Assembly: GCA_001414485.1 (NCBI GenBank)
Contig: LLEY01000239.1
Coordinates: 1 to 64,000, forward strand
Source of the DNA: Calycina herbarum
Lineage: Eukaryota > Ascomycota > Leotiomycetes > Helotiales > Pezizellaceae
Reading direction: 5' to 3'
Length of the DNA: 64,000 bases
In this document: positions 47,987 through 59,524 of the stretch, piece after piece
How positions within the stretch are numbered: the stretch's first letter is position 1
Layout: each line of letters opens with the position of its first letter
The notes under the pieces: generated by a model
What the model saw: the letters and a program-made list of their open reading frames with translations, nothing else
Told to the model about the DNA's origin: nothing
Database searches by the model: none
Position numbers and translations under genes: made by a program

Positions 47987-49442
47987 ATGTCAATACCACT
48001 CCTGACGAGGTCATTGTTACTGCCTAGACGAGTTATATCAATAGCGCCATTTACAGGACGTTCTGCGCGGCGAGCATTTTTCAATGGCATAATTGAAGGT
48101 CGGCCTCGAGACAATTCCCCCATCATATTTTACCTCCAAAGCTAACCAACATTCTCTCTCCCAGAAAACGACATCGTACTACTAAAACGAATCGGCACAA
48201 GAAACACGAAAGCAGACTCAATCCTCAGTCAACCCCTCACCCAGGGCGGCTCCATCAAACTCAGCAGCTCCAAAGACAAACTCAGCCATGACTGGATTAT
48301 TGGTCGAGGCATACGGGAGACCGTGAGGTCGAGGAGAGGAAACGAATACCGTTTGCAAGAGCCGACTCTTGCGGAGTATACGGATCTGTCTGAGAGACTG
48401 GTTACGCCTGTGGGTTTTTGATGGGCAGCAGATGTATGGTTATGAGGCTAATGGGTGGTTGTGGCAGATATATTCTGCGGATGCGGTTGCTACTTTGGCT
48501 TTGTTGGATCTTCATCCGACGGTACCAGATATTTATAATTCCGGCAACCCAAATGGTAGAGAAAAACTGGAAATATTTGAAGCTGGGACCGGACATGGTG
48601 CTTTTACCCTCAACCTCGCCCGGGCTATACACGCTGCAAATCCAAATGGGAAAATTGATGGTGTGAAGGAAATTCGACGAGCGATTGTCCACACCCTCGA
48701 TCGTTCACCAGCCTACTCCGCCCATGCCCAGAATATGATCAAGAGTTTCCGAAAGGGGATGTATCTCCACAACATAGATTTCCACGTCGGCACAATCGAG
48801 GATTTTATCAACAAAAGATTCTCAGAAAATGGTAGAGTTCCATTTCTCGACCATGCCATTCTAGATCTCCCAGGTGCTCATAATTATGTGGACATTGTTA
48901 CGAGCGCCTTGAAACCCAATGGATCCTTACTCATCTTTGCACCCCAAATTACCCAGATCAACACATGTGTTCTTCATAGTAAAAAGATTGGGATTCCGGT
49001 GTTCTTGGATGCCGTTATTGAATTGGGGGATGCTACGGGTGTTGGGGGACGGGAATGGGATGTTCGACCCATTAGGCCACGAGCTTATTTGCAAGCTGTT
49101 GCTGAGAAGGAGTTGCAAAAAGTGACTGCAAGAGAGAACGGAGATGAGGTTGAATCTGAAGCTGAAGTTGCATCGTTGTCTGAGTCTTCTGAGAATTCAG
49201 AAGATGGCTGGGAAATGGTTTGCCGACCTAAAGTTGGAGGCCGAGTTCAAGGTGGAGGATTTGTTGGTCAATGGCGAAAGATGGTCCCACAAAGGCCTTT
49301 TTCGGAAAGACGTCTGAATCTCGACTCTCCGGTTGAAACGATCCTTGAGGAATCGAGCGAGTCTTCTGCTGGTGATGAGGAAGTTACTAGTGGGCCGATT
49401 GAGGGTAGTGAGCAACCTCTCTCTCGTCCTGTTACGGAATAA
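47987..49442 (+). CDS. Trm61/TRMT61B-like tRNA (adenine-N1) methyltransferase, probably mitochondrial
   Basis: This is an AdoMet-dependent enzyme of 443 residues. The three exons 47987-48098, 48165-48409 and 48468-49442 (introns 66 and 58 bp) are all in phase. The Arg-rich N-terminus (MSIPLLTRSLLLPRRVISI) looks like a mitochondrial presequence. The GCD14-type features are a LSHDWIIGRGIRETVRSRRGNEYRLQEP beta-rich domain, then YTDLSERLVTPIYSADAVATLALLDLHP assembled across intron 2, the AdoMet loop IFEAGTGHGAFTLNLARAI, and LDHAILDLPGAHNYV. The C-terminal 130 residues are acidic, Ser/Glu-rich and probably disordered. The cytosolic Trm61 would need a Trm6 partner; the presequence favours a mitochondrial tRNA or rRNA m1A enzyme. 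Confidence 0.82.
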
Positions 49443-50053
49443 TTTGGACAGGCTCTTGATTCTGTGCAAATTATAGCCCGGCAGTTGCGGAAATGATATC
49501 TGGAGTTAAGTTGTAAGATTATTGGGTTTGTATAGTGTATGATTGGATCTGAATCTGAACTGCGCAGATATGTATTTTATTGTATGCTTAGATAGATGTT
49601 ATACCCCAGGGGAAAATCCTACTCTTGTAACGATGCTTCGAATTATACTGTACCTTTTTTGAACTTATACTAGCTTATCAATAATTTGATGAACATAAAA
49701 AGCAAAAAAGGGGGCATAGTCACGAGATACGATCCTTTACAAGGATGTTGCGGCAAAGTGAGGCTGTCAAGAACCATGAAAATCTGGGGAAACGAGCGAC
49801 TGACTGGGGCGTGATAGATTTTGGTTGGGCACCCCCTTTAGCTTTCTTCCTCTTCACCAACTCTTTGTTGTTTGTTGTTTACAAAACTACCCGCTACCCC
49901 GAGCCTACTCCATCTAATATTCCTGATGTCACCTTGAGAGATGCCCGCCTGACAGTTTCTCCTGCTTCCGCATACATGGACCAGGACAGCAGATACCGCT
50001 TCAAGCTCCACGATAACATTGCAGAGCTCCCACCACATCTGTGGAGGATCAAC
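49443..50053. other. Intergenic / long 5' leader of the phosphatase gene
   Basis: From an ATG at 49745 the frame stays open into the phosphatase start, so an N-terminally extended protein with a hydrophobic segment (PPLAFFLFTNSLLFVVY) is conceivable. The family normally starts MTRRI, so I regard this as a leader. Nothing else is seen. Confidence 0.35.
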
Positions 50054-51848
50054 ATGACGAGAAGAATTGTATGTCTCCCCACATCTTTGCTGCAATCGCA
50101 GGGTATTCTACTTGACTGATGATGTATTAATGTATTAGGTGCGCACAGCATGCCAACTCGGCGCACTGGCTATTCTATCCGTCATAGTTGTTTTCTTCCT
50201 CGACAACCGATTCCGAGTCCTCCCCTCCGCAATCCACAATGTCATGCCCGCGCACCACCCCGGCCTCGTAATAACAGACATCACCGTCACGAAATGCTCC
50301 ACCGTCAACCTCTTCACAAGCTGCAAACTCGATGAAGAAATCTGGCATCGGATCGAGAAGGATTTATTCCTAGGCAGTGGCTGGGTCTCGAGCGCATACG
50401 TCCATGTTAAACGCAAGAAAGAAGAGGAGTTATCGGGAGATGATAAAGTCATTGTTGACATCAAGGTTGGCCGTTTGGATCCTACGAATGGGGAGAAGGG
50501 AGAGGAGAACGCGAGGTGGGAGGCTAGACCGGGAGGCTTGTGGTTGAAAAGATCGAGTAAGAAGTCCGCGAGTGATTCTTCCAAGGCGATTACGGCTGTG
50601 GACGTGCTGTTTGGGGCGGATGCTGTTGATCCAAGACCTGGGTGGGAGACCGTAGATCGACCTCTTTTGCTGGATGTCGCGGGGGAAATACATGAGGCGC
50701 GATTGAGTGTTAGGAGGGGGAAACCACCCGCGCCTGCGAAATTGATTCCCCGCATACGAGGGGATGGGAAGTTCAAGATTATGCAATTGGCGGATATACA
50801 TTTTAGTACGGGGACTGGTCATTGCAGAGACCCTGAGCCTGCGGGATTCGAAGGCGGGAAATGCGAGGCGGATACAAGGACGTTGCAGTTCATTGCGAGA
50901 TTGTTGGATGAGGAGAAGCCGGATTTGGTTATTTTGAGTGGGGATCAGGTTAATGGCGAGACGGCTCCTGATGCGCAGAGTGCTATCTTCAAGTATGCCG
51001 AGTTACTTGTTAAGCGCAAGATTCCTTACGCATCCATCTTTGGAAATCACGATGATGAAGGATCTTTACCGCGAGCACAACAAATGGCATTAATCGAATC
51101 CCTCCCATACTCCCTCTCCATGGCCGGTCCCGAAGATATCGACGGTATAGGAAACTACTATGTGGAAGTTCTTGCACAAGGAAACTCGAAGCACTCAGCT
51201 TTGACAATCTACCTGTTGGACACACACGCATATTCCCCAGATGAACACACGTTTAAGGGCTACGACTGGCTAAAGAAGAACCAAATCGATTGGTTCAAGA
51301 AGACTGCGGATGGATTGAAGAAAGCGCATGAGGGGTATACACATATCCACATGGATCTAGCATTCATCCACATCCCACTCCCAGAATACGCAGATACAGA
51401 ACTCCAACGTGTTGGGCAATGGAGAGAACGTGTTACGGCTCCGGGGTTTAATTCTGGTTTCCGAGATGCACTTGTTGAAAAGGGGGTGGTGATGGTTAGT
51501 TGTGGACAGTAAGTACCCTTCATCCTCTTCCCTTACCCCTTGTCCCTCTTCCCGATTCCCTTTAAATATAAACTAACATCACAAAGTGACCACGCAAATG
51601 AATACTGCTCCCTCTCCCCCAACGAATCCGGCAACCCCGCCCTCTGGATGTGCTACGGCGGCGGCGCCGGCTTCGGTGGTTACGGCGGATATGGAGGATA
51701 CCATCGACGAATACGAATGTTCGAGATCGACATGAATGAAGCCAAAATCACGACTTATAAACGCATAGAACACGGCAACGAAGAGGAATTGGCGAAGAGA
51801 ATTGATGAACAAGTTATCGTTGAAGGAGGGCGGCCAAAGGGTGTTTGA
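50054..51848 (+). CDS. Dcr2-like calcineurin-type metallophosphoesterase
   Basis: This is a dinuclear-metal phosphatase of 548 residues, related to yeast Dcr2 (cell-cycle start; also acts on Ire1). Exon 1 is only 15 bp (50054-50068, MTRRI), then 50139-51508 and 51587-51848, with introns of 70 and 78 bp. The N-terminus has one transmembrane anchor (LGALAILSVIVVFFL) followed by VLPSAIHNVMP. The metallophosphoesterase motifs appear in order: MQLADIHFS, VILSGDQVN, SIFGNHDDE, FIHIPLPEY and CGHDHANEY, the last assembled across intron 2. The chain ends with a short Gly/Tyr-rich loop (GFGGYGGYGGYHRRIRMFEI). The order and spacing of all metal ligands are intact. Confidence 0.88.
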
Positions 51849-53068
51849 GCAAAATCGAGAAGTCAAAACTTCGGCGCTACACGAGTTATATCTCTAACGT
51901 CGACGGGATTTGATGATGACTTTGAATCTGTAATTTAGTCTGTCGCGGGGGTTTCCGTGAATGGGGGAGGAGAGGGCAAGGCGTTCGAGTACCCAAAATT
52001 GGGGTACGTACATGGAGATGTGGATCGATTTGTTTGGTTTTGGATCTTTTTTTTGGAGCATTGTTTATATGATGGGTGTGGTTTATTCAATGATACCAGT
52101 TCTTTTTTCCTCTCTCTCATCTGATGCCTGCCTCTCTTTAGCTGAGGACACTGATTCGAGTATCTATAGGTTATTTCCATGTTTGAATATGGCCTCCTGC
52201 TGGGTGCTTGTTACACATCATTTTCATTTCTTTCTCGACTCGCTTACTCTTATCTACTTGGTAGGTAAGACTTCAGACTTTTTCTAGATTCTTGTTGGAA
52301 ACTAGTTCGTGTGTAGGTAGTTTTCTGTTATATGTTCTGAAATGTAGGTTTCTCTCTTGGTGCTTATCGGTTGGCCTATTTTGTTGGATAGACAATTTCT
52401 TGGATTTTCATTTTATACCCAATTTGGTAAGAGATATTCAGGCTATAACTTGACTGCCTTGCATGCGCTTTGTATCTTTGTACATTTGTACTTGGCATTC
52501 CTATTCCCAATGACCCGGTGGCGTTCATTCTAAGAATCATTGGTCCAAATCTCAATGACTGACATCTGGTTTCCTTCCTGGTTGGTAATGGAAACTGGAG
52601 TGTTATTTTCTTTTTCCAGGCCACCGGGCTTCTTTCTGGGCTCCTCGATAGGCATCACTGGTTTAATTTGCTGTTGGTTGCATACATACTTACATACTTT
52701 CGCATCCTGGTGCCACACAGCCCCTGGATTTCCATCCAACAGCCAGCCTCACCACACCCTTTTGCTAATACGGTTCCATGTTATTGGTCAATTGAAAGTA
52801 TTTTCAAGGCAATCAATGTCGTACACATGGTCTCATGCATTCCAATCAATTCGGGCGTAAAAGCCACCAGGAATGAGTGCATTTAACATTGAGTAGTCCC
52901 AGATTCTGGTAGGGATTAAGGCGGCGATTTTGAGAGATTTGAAGATTCGGACTTTTTTTTTGACGAGATTGCCAGCGCTTTTTACCACCGAATTAAAACC
53001 CAATTGGCACAGGATCTTTAAGAGCATGGAGACGAGTCAAAATTCAGAAGCAAGGAGTGGGGGTTGAA
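51849..53068. other. Intergenic, 1.2 kb
   Basis: This is T-rich sequence of ordinary fungal intergenic type, without repeats or conserved coding signal that I could find. Confidence 0.35.
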
Positions 53069-54751
53069 ATGAGAGAACTTGCTTCAATAGCCAAAGCAGT
53101 AGGAGGAATCAGTCCAGGAGCACAGAGTGGCCCATTCTCGACAACTGTTCCGATCGAAACTGTGTCCCGGATTGTCAGTGTGCTTATTCACTCTGCTACC
53201 TGGCTCACGTCGCGGAACGAGAATGGAACCCTTGAGCTATGTTTTAGAGCCACGGGTGCTGTCCCTTCAGAATCAATATATTTCGAGGACATAATCTTCG
53301 AGGGATTGCGCTCACTATGCCAGGTTCAGGTGGCGACTTTTCAAAGAGATACTGAGAATCAAGTACCCGATAGACGCATCACACAGCTTCAAAGGAGATT
53401 ACGCTCTGTTTTGGTGCCTGTCTCCTCAACTCATGACGGTGCGGAAGCAGATCGTTGTCGAAGAGCTCTCACGATTGGCCTTCTCTGTGTGTTTCCCGTT
53501 AAGCAGGTTAGGAAGATGATGGTTGATATTATACCTAGGTGTTTGTGCAAGAATGGCAGAGATGTTGCCAATAGGCTCCGAGGTCTTGATGAGTGGCCAA
53601 CGCTTGTTTCCAAATACGTCCAGTCTGTCCAGGATGAGGAAACGTTTTCTGGTTTGAATGGGGAGGTTTTGAAGAAATTAGATGAGAAGCTTTCTGGTCT
53701 TACCAAGGCCACGACGGCTGATTTGGGCAGTTGTCTTCTTTTTGATTTGAGTCAAGCGAAAGCTTTTGTCATTTGGCTTCTCAGTGGCGATAGACACTCA
53801 GCTGAATATCGCAAATCGAATCCCAACATCAAAGAGTTCGCTTATCCAACACGAAGTCTCCAGGTCTGGGCACTGGCATTTGTTCTCAAGGAAGTGGGAT
53901 TCTCTGTCGACAGTTATAATGACCCTGTCGAGACGCCACAAGAGTATGATAGGACGGTAGAGAATATTGATTGAGGTTGTCACGCGACCATTTTCCTTGT
54001 TACTCAAAAGCTACGGGATCGTCCCCAAGATGCTGCCTTGAATCCGAGGGGTTCTTGTGTTTAATTACAAGTCAAAAGACGGGTGCAAATCAAACAGATC
54101 CCTGAGCTTGTGTTCGAACATCAGAATATGTTCTTGCCTTATCTGAGTGGGGATCTCACGACTAAGGATTATTCGGATATATTCTTGGGTACTTTTTTCT
54201 ATGTCAAGAAAAGGCTCCCACAGTACGCTGCCTCCATCCAAGGGTTATTTTCAGAAAGTGAAGCTTCATCATCATCAAACCTTGAGGATGATGACACCCA
54301 ACTATCCGAATACCAGCGAGCAAGGATCGGTGGTTGGCTTAGAGGAGGAAGTGCCATGAAACTCCTAGAATGCCCCGTTTCGAAGTTGCTCCCTAAGACT
54401 TGTCCGGATCGTTGTGGAATTCCAGGATGTTTTGGAGCACCCCCAAGACCAGAACCCACTGAGATGTCAAGTGAAGGGATTTCTTGGAAAGCAGACGTCC
54501 GAAAGAATCATAAGGATGAAACGTCGTGGGTGAGAATGCACTTGATAATGCTGGGTTTTGCTTACGCCATGGCAAGTCACTTTCTCAGGGTCGGTCATAG
54601 CAAGGCGGACGAATGTACAGAAGTTGTCCTGACTCCGATCGACTACTACGCGAGATATGGTTCAGGAGACAAAATGTGCCAACTAATGATCCCGGATCCT
54701 CGTTTACTCTCCTGGGTACAGACGATGGCCAAAATATTTAGTCTCAGTTAG
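53069..54751 (+). CDS. Uncharacterised fungal protein (N-terminal part), intron(s) unresolved
   Basis: Coding starts at ATG 53069 (MRELASIAKAVGGISPGAQ) and is open to 53974. A second open stretch on the same strand, about 54083-54751, continues with VQIKQIPELVFEHQNMFL, a Ser-rich acidic loop, CPVSKLLPKTCPDRCGIPGCFGAP (a possible small cysteine cluster) and ends MAKIFSLS. I could not find a clean GT-AG pair joining the two in frame, so an intron near 53955-54082 is assumed but not proven. The sequence is largely helical. I recognise no domain and no membrane segment. A further coding stretch at 55150-56019 may be its continuation beyond a repeat-like insertion. Confidence 0.5.
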
Positions 54752-55140
54752 GATATTTAGGGCTCCCAAAAGAACTTGAAACAGTGAAAATTCACGAAAC
54801 AAGGTGTATTTGAATTGAATTCAAGGCTCGATTTATTTTCGTGAACTAGTTGAAATGAAACCAAGATATATATGAATTTCATGACTTTTCATATATTTCA
54901 TATATTAGGCCACGTGATAGTTGGGGTAGGTTTTAGGGGGTAAATGAATTTAGGCTTACACGTGCCTCGGATAATTATCAATCCGGCCGAACTATTTTAT
55001 ATGAATTTCACGAAACGTTTCATGAAGTTATACTAATTATACTGTATGAAATGAATTATCTAATAAATATAAGAAACGAATGGTGAATTCAAGGATGGAT
55101 TTCATATAGTTCATTTAGTAGGCCTAAGGATATTGCGGAC
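54752..55140. repeat. AT-rich repeat-like insertion between two coding stretches
   Basis: The segment is dominated by variants of TTCATGAA, TTTCATAT, GAATTCAAGG and CACGAAAC, and contains a central GC-richer piece with CACGTG (about 54910-55000). GAATTCAAGG(C/A)(T/G) occurs as a direct repeat near 54820 and 55087. No clear terminal inverted repeat could be defined. It looks like a small non-autonomous element lying between the two halves of a gene. Confidence 0.4.
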
Positions 55141-55149
55141 CAAACTAAC

Positions 55150-56019
55150 GATCGCTCCACTATTCAACAGTATAGAGATACGCTGTATGCAATGGTATGC
55201 GGTGTTCATGTAAAGACTCCCCGAATAGCACCATTAGGTTGCTGTGCAAATGGGGTCACACTTCTGTCACGGACTGTGACAAACCCCCAGCTAAGCCACG
55301 CCAATCTATATGTCCACGATATCCAGAATGGAAGAATTCTCGAGCTCCATGTTGGGGGGGATCGATTGATAACTGGAATTTCACCAATCTCGGATCCGGA
55401 AAATCGAAAAGCTGTGAAACTAGTCCACATCACCACACTCGACTTGAAGGATTATGGAACGTGGACTGTACCAGATGTTTGTTGGGACCCCGAAAGTGCC
55501 TGGGAAGTAGATGAGAAACTGAGCGCTCTGCGATGCCGACTTGATGGTCTTCCACGCTTCAGCAAGAGCCCGTACTACATAATCGACAATGTTGTTCGCG
55601 ATACGCTCCTAGAGCGGATTGACGCTTGCGGATGTCCTCGAACACAAGAAACCTCCTTTGAGCTTCCACAAAAGAAAAAGGAGTGCTGGAGCGAGTTGAA
55701 CGTGAGATCCTTTTTCGGAGACGGAGGTACGAAGACAGATATCCACGAGGATTCTAAGGTTCCAGAAGGGTTTAAGTGGTATATTGTAGCACGAGCAGGT
55801 TTGCGGGTAGAAGACCAGGTTGCAGCTCTAGATTGCTTCAAGTGCAAGGTCAAAAATCCAACGGGGAGGGATGGGGCCCATATCGTGAGGAAAATCCTCA
55901 GTTCATGTGCATCGTGTGCATTCGAGCGAGCGATGGAAACGCCTGATGACGTGAATAGTATTCTGAGGAGGGGTGACAGGGTCTCGACGCATGTTGGCTT
56001 TATTGTTCTTGCTTGCTAG
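55150..56019 (+). CDS. Uncharacterised fungal protein, possibly C-terminal part of the gene at 53,069
   Basis: The frame is open from at least 55150 (DRSTIQQYRDTLYAMVCGVH), before the first ATG at 55192, to the stop at 56017-56019. This suggests that the natural protein starts upstream, perhaps in the preceding gene. It is rich in cysteines: GCCANGVTLLS, ERIDACGCPRTQE, LDCFKCKV and SSCASCAFERAME, with CxxC-type spacing that could bind zinc or form disulfides. There is no signal peptide. I recognise no family. Confidence 0.45.
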   Translation, partial: DRSTIQQYRDTLYAMVCGVHVKTPRIAPLGCCANGVTLLSRTVTNPQLSHANLYVHDIQNGRILELHVGGDRLITGISPISDPENRKAVKLVHITTLDLKDYGTWTVPDVCWDPESAWEVDEKLSALRCRLDGLPRFSKSPYYIIDNVVRDTLLERIDACGCPRTQETSFELPQKKKECWSELNVRSFFGDGGTKTDIHEDSKVPEGFKWYIVARAGLRVEDQVAALDCFKCKVKNPTGRDGAHIVRKILSSCASCAFERAMETPDDVNSILRRGDRVSTHVGFIVLAC

Positions 56020-57553
56020 ATATGTCTGGGTAGAGGGGTTTACGTGTTGAATTTAGCTTGGATTTCCAAAGTCTCAGTTTTCCACTACCACCATGTGTTG
56101 TTTTTAAATCGGTCCACCACCTGAGGGCAGCTCGGAATTGAATGGGACAATCAGACGCAATTTTTAAATAACAATGAATCTCAGGAATTAACACAGTGGG
56201 GCTGAATATTGATCAACCGATTCATCATTGATTGCCGCTTTGCTCTTGGAAAAAGGAGGAAATTCCAAAAGTGAAGGCTATACCCCCACCCTCCCCCAAA
56301 AAAACAATAGGGAGAAGGGAAAAAAGGCAGTCTCACATCGCTCTTTTTGGCCCCCAAATACGGTGGTTGGGTTACTAGTTGATTGGTGGCTCACTCGATA
56401 AATGATGGCTTATTCATGGTTCGTAGCTTACTTGTTCATTGATGGCTTACTCGCAACGATCGTGTTGGCCCCCAAATATGAGGGTTGGCTTACTTGCTAG
56501 ATTGTGGCTTACTCGATGATTTATGGATTATTTGAAATGTGATGGTTAGCTTACTCGATCTGAGTTGGTTTACTTGTAGATGTTTAACTTTGAAAATCAA
56601 GAGTACGAGTAAGCCATCAATCGCCTAGGGAGTTCATCAACATACGTAGGGTAATTCACGAGTAAACCACCAAACATGTAGTAAGCCTCGTGCAATCCAG
56701 ACAAAGTTTGGGGGCTACAAAACAGTTATGAGTAACCCACGAGTAACCTACAAGTAACCCAAAAGTAACCCATGAGTAACCGACAAACTTGGGGGCCAAG
56801 GGAAGTCACGTGCGAGTTAAGTCAGATCCTGTCCAGTTTGTTCTAGGGAATCCTACGGTGGATACAACTTTGAAATCAAGGAAACCTACAGGGTTGTAAC
56901 TTTCTTTGTAACTTTCAAACTTGGGAATCAGCTTACTCGTTGTCAGGACTCCATCGTTGGTAACCCTGGGACTTATACTTTTATACCTGCCACCTGCGAG
57001 GGGTTAGAAATAAAAGCGGCAGTAAATATGCAAGAGTCCCTCTCATGGTTCTTTTTCTTCGTACACCTGTGAAAATATATTATTTTAAAAGTTTAGTATA
57101 ATAAATTGAAATAAACAAACCTATAAGAAGAGTTAGCTTAATAGATTTCCATAGATTCTAAGCATTATATGCTACTCTGTTGGTTTAACTTAATTGTTCT
57201 AGGTGCTCTGTTTTTTGATTATGTATTGTTGAAGTGCACGAGGGTCTTTGGTAGGGACTCTCTCGTTGGTCTCTGGTCGACAATGGAGTAATTGAAATCC
57301 GGTGTTCTAAATCACTTGAGTGAATGTTCTCACTTGTCTCAAGTATTTAGGTTACAGAGTTGGAACAATAAAAAAAATTATCGAACGGTTACCAAACACC
57401 TGACCCTGGTAAACCAACATTCGACCGAGGTTGGCCGACCAACATCATCCATTTCCCTTCCAATATTTTTCGATCCTCCGTAGTCACGATCAACTTGCAT
57501 TGCCACTCCAAAGGAAAGGAAATCAATTTTTATAAACCGATACCCAATATAAG
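56020..57553. other. Intergenic, 1.5 kb, containing a fold-back repeat
   Basis: Apart from the fold-back element at about 56347-56800, the stretch at 57065-57250 is AT-rich and resembles the RIP-affected DNA of the first 28 kb. No gene is seen. Confidence 0.35.
56347..56800. mobile_element. Fold-back element built of GGYTTACTYG repeats with TTGGCCCCCAA ends
   Basis: The left arm (56347-56580) contains TTGGCCCCCAAAT at the end and again at about 56465, plus about eight degenerate GG(C/T)TTACT(C/T)G units. The right arm (56600-56800) contains the complementary CGAGTAA(G/C)CC units about nine times, GTTTGGGGGC at about 56706 and CTTGGGGGCCAAG at the end. The centre is near 56590. No ORF is present. 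It has the layout of a fold-back or MITE-like element with internally repetitive terminal inverted repeats. Confidence 0.65.
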
Positions 57554-59121
57554 ATGGATTGGGAATCGAAAGAAAAAATTCAAGACCTGGTGTCGAAAAT
57601 GCGTGATCTCATACGAGAAGCAGCAGCAAAGCAGACAATTTCCGAGCAGCAAAAGGGATCTCTGAAGACTTCGGCAATCAAGGGGCCAGTATGGGTTGCG
57701 AACTTCTCGCTTCCTTCTCCGCCTGAAGATGATATCCGAAGAGTTCTGTTGGAAGTAATCGACAAGTTCAATGACCAACGTGTTTCTTACACTCGGCCAA
57801 TCAGTACGCCGGTCGAATTGGAATGGGTTGGTTTTCGAAAGGGTGTTGGGAAAGACGAACCACAACCTCAGATCTCGGAGTTGGAAAAATACAAGGGCTT
57901 AATGGGAGATGTTACTGGTTCTGGGGTTGTCTTTTTTGTGTATGGAGGTGCATTCTAGTACGTTAACTTCCAAGACGCCCAGTCATTACTCTCGGTCACC
58001 CTTTTATATCAAATGTTGTCCGATATGGTCTAAGACAATGAAACTCATATCTTCTCGATTGATGGTTATGATTGTCCGAAAATACCTCATATAGTAAGAT
58101 AAAAGGGTGCCGAAGAGCAATAGCTAAACATGTTACTTTCCCTCATTAATTGTTTGAAGCTAACTGATTCTTTCTCATTAGCATGAATAGCCAGGCAACC
58201 TATAGAAAGATCACCACACAGCTTTCCGCAAAGACTGGACTACCATGTGTCACTTGCCATCAACGCTTGGCCCCACAATATCCGTTCCCAGCGGCTCTCC
58301 TCGATGTCTTCCATGGTTACATGGCTTTGCTGTCCCCACCTCCTGGATCTCCCCATCCTGCAATACCTGCTACTTCCATAGTCATTGCTGGTGAGAGCGG
58401 AGGTGGTTGTCTAGCCATGGGCTTGTTACAAGTATTATTGGATTTGAAACGCATGGGGAAGTCAACCATCCGATATCACGGTCGAACACTCGAACTCGCT
58501 CTCCCGGCTGGATTTACACTCCTCAGTGCTGTCGCAGAACTCACCAATGCACTCCCTTCACACGAAGAGAACAAATTATGGGACATGATTCCTCCCAGAC
58601 CACAAGCCTCAACTTTACCCGGTTTCCCAACATGCGAAATCTGGCCTTCAACTCCTCCTCGTGGCAATGTTTACTGCGAGGTACCAATGATGAGCCATCC
58701 GATTGTTGCCCCCATGATGGCAAAGGATTGGACTAGCTCGCCACCATTGTGGTTTGTGAGTGGTCAAGAACAGATCATTGATGGAGTGAAAGTTCTTGTT
58801 AGAACAGCTGCTAGCCAAAATGTGTCGGTATTCTTTCAAGAGTATGAAGCAATGCCGCATTGTTTTATGTGGAGGTTGGGAGATTCTCCTCAGGCTCGGA
58901 AATGTTGGGATGACTGGGCTGGAGCTTGTGTGAAGCTTGCTCGAGGAGATACATTTATCACGGGTGCGGAAATCGTCCATGCAAAGGGCCTAAAGACTAC
59001 AGCAGTGGAGTTTGAGGATCTGACCAAAATTACGACTGAGGAGGCCCATAGAATTATTGCTGACGTTTCCGAGGATTACTCGGTTTTTACTGGTCAGAAA
59101 GGTGTTGGAACTAAATTATAG
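57554..59121 (+). CDS. Alpha/beta hydrolase fold-3 (hormone-sensitive-lipase / AADAC-like esterase)
   Basis: This is a probable esterase or deacetylase of 447 residues. Exons are 57554-57957 and 58182-59121, separated by a 224-bp intron; the join gives VFFVYGGAFYMNSQATYRKIT. The family oxyanion motif HGGG appears as YGGA. The later motifs are normal: TCHQRLAPQYPFPAALLD (the usual xYRLAPE..FPAA region), IAGESGGGCLAMGLL with the GxSxG nucleophile, WFVSGQEQIIDGV for the Asp region and EAMPHCFMW for the His. The intron is unusually long for this genome, so an extra small exon is possible. It lies beside a P450, as esterases do in many metabolite clusters. The substrate is unknown. Confidence 0.8.
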
Positions 59122-59524
59122 GTGTCAGCACACATAGAAGATTATCCTTGGAACCAACTGGTAGATATCAAAACCAATCCAAGAGTTGCATTCAAGTCTT
59201 CTGGGATAAGTCTCACTGCATCAATGTTTTACGTGCTGGTCCAACATATTTTCACGTGAGCTCATTGGTATGGTCGTGTTTTTACCCAACAAGCTATTGG
59301 CTAAACCCAGTTGGTGATTCTTAAATCACATACTTGTTGGGAGCACACCGTTCGCGTTTATTCTCTTGTACAAATTACAATTACTCCGAACATATACAAT
59401 CTCTCGGACACTCGCAGCCTTGATTCGGTCCTCGAATCCTAAGTTCCTAACAAGATGTATGTAAATTGTTTCCCCTTCTTGAGCTCATTTGTCTCACGGC
59501 TAACTGCGACCACCCAGCGTCGAC
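59122..59524. other. Intergenic between hydrolase and P450
   Basis: These 403 bp contain the promoter of the P450 gene, with a short inverted pair CCCAACAAG / CTTGTTGGG at about 59287 and 59333. Nothing else is seen. Confidence 0.35.

Noticed and set aside
49745..50053. N-terminal extension of the phosphatase
   Set aside because: The frame is open, but the family begins at MTRRI followed by its own membrane anchor; a second upstream hydrophobic segment is unlikely to be part of the protein.
50135..50776. A 213-codon minus-strand frame opposite the phosphatase
   Set aside because: It is a shadow of a strongly conserved coding exon.
56347..56800. A possible CRISPR-like array of short repeats
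   Set aside because: The units are degenerate, lack regular spacers, are arranged as an inverted pair and lie in a eukaryotic genome.
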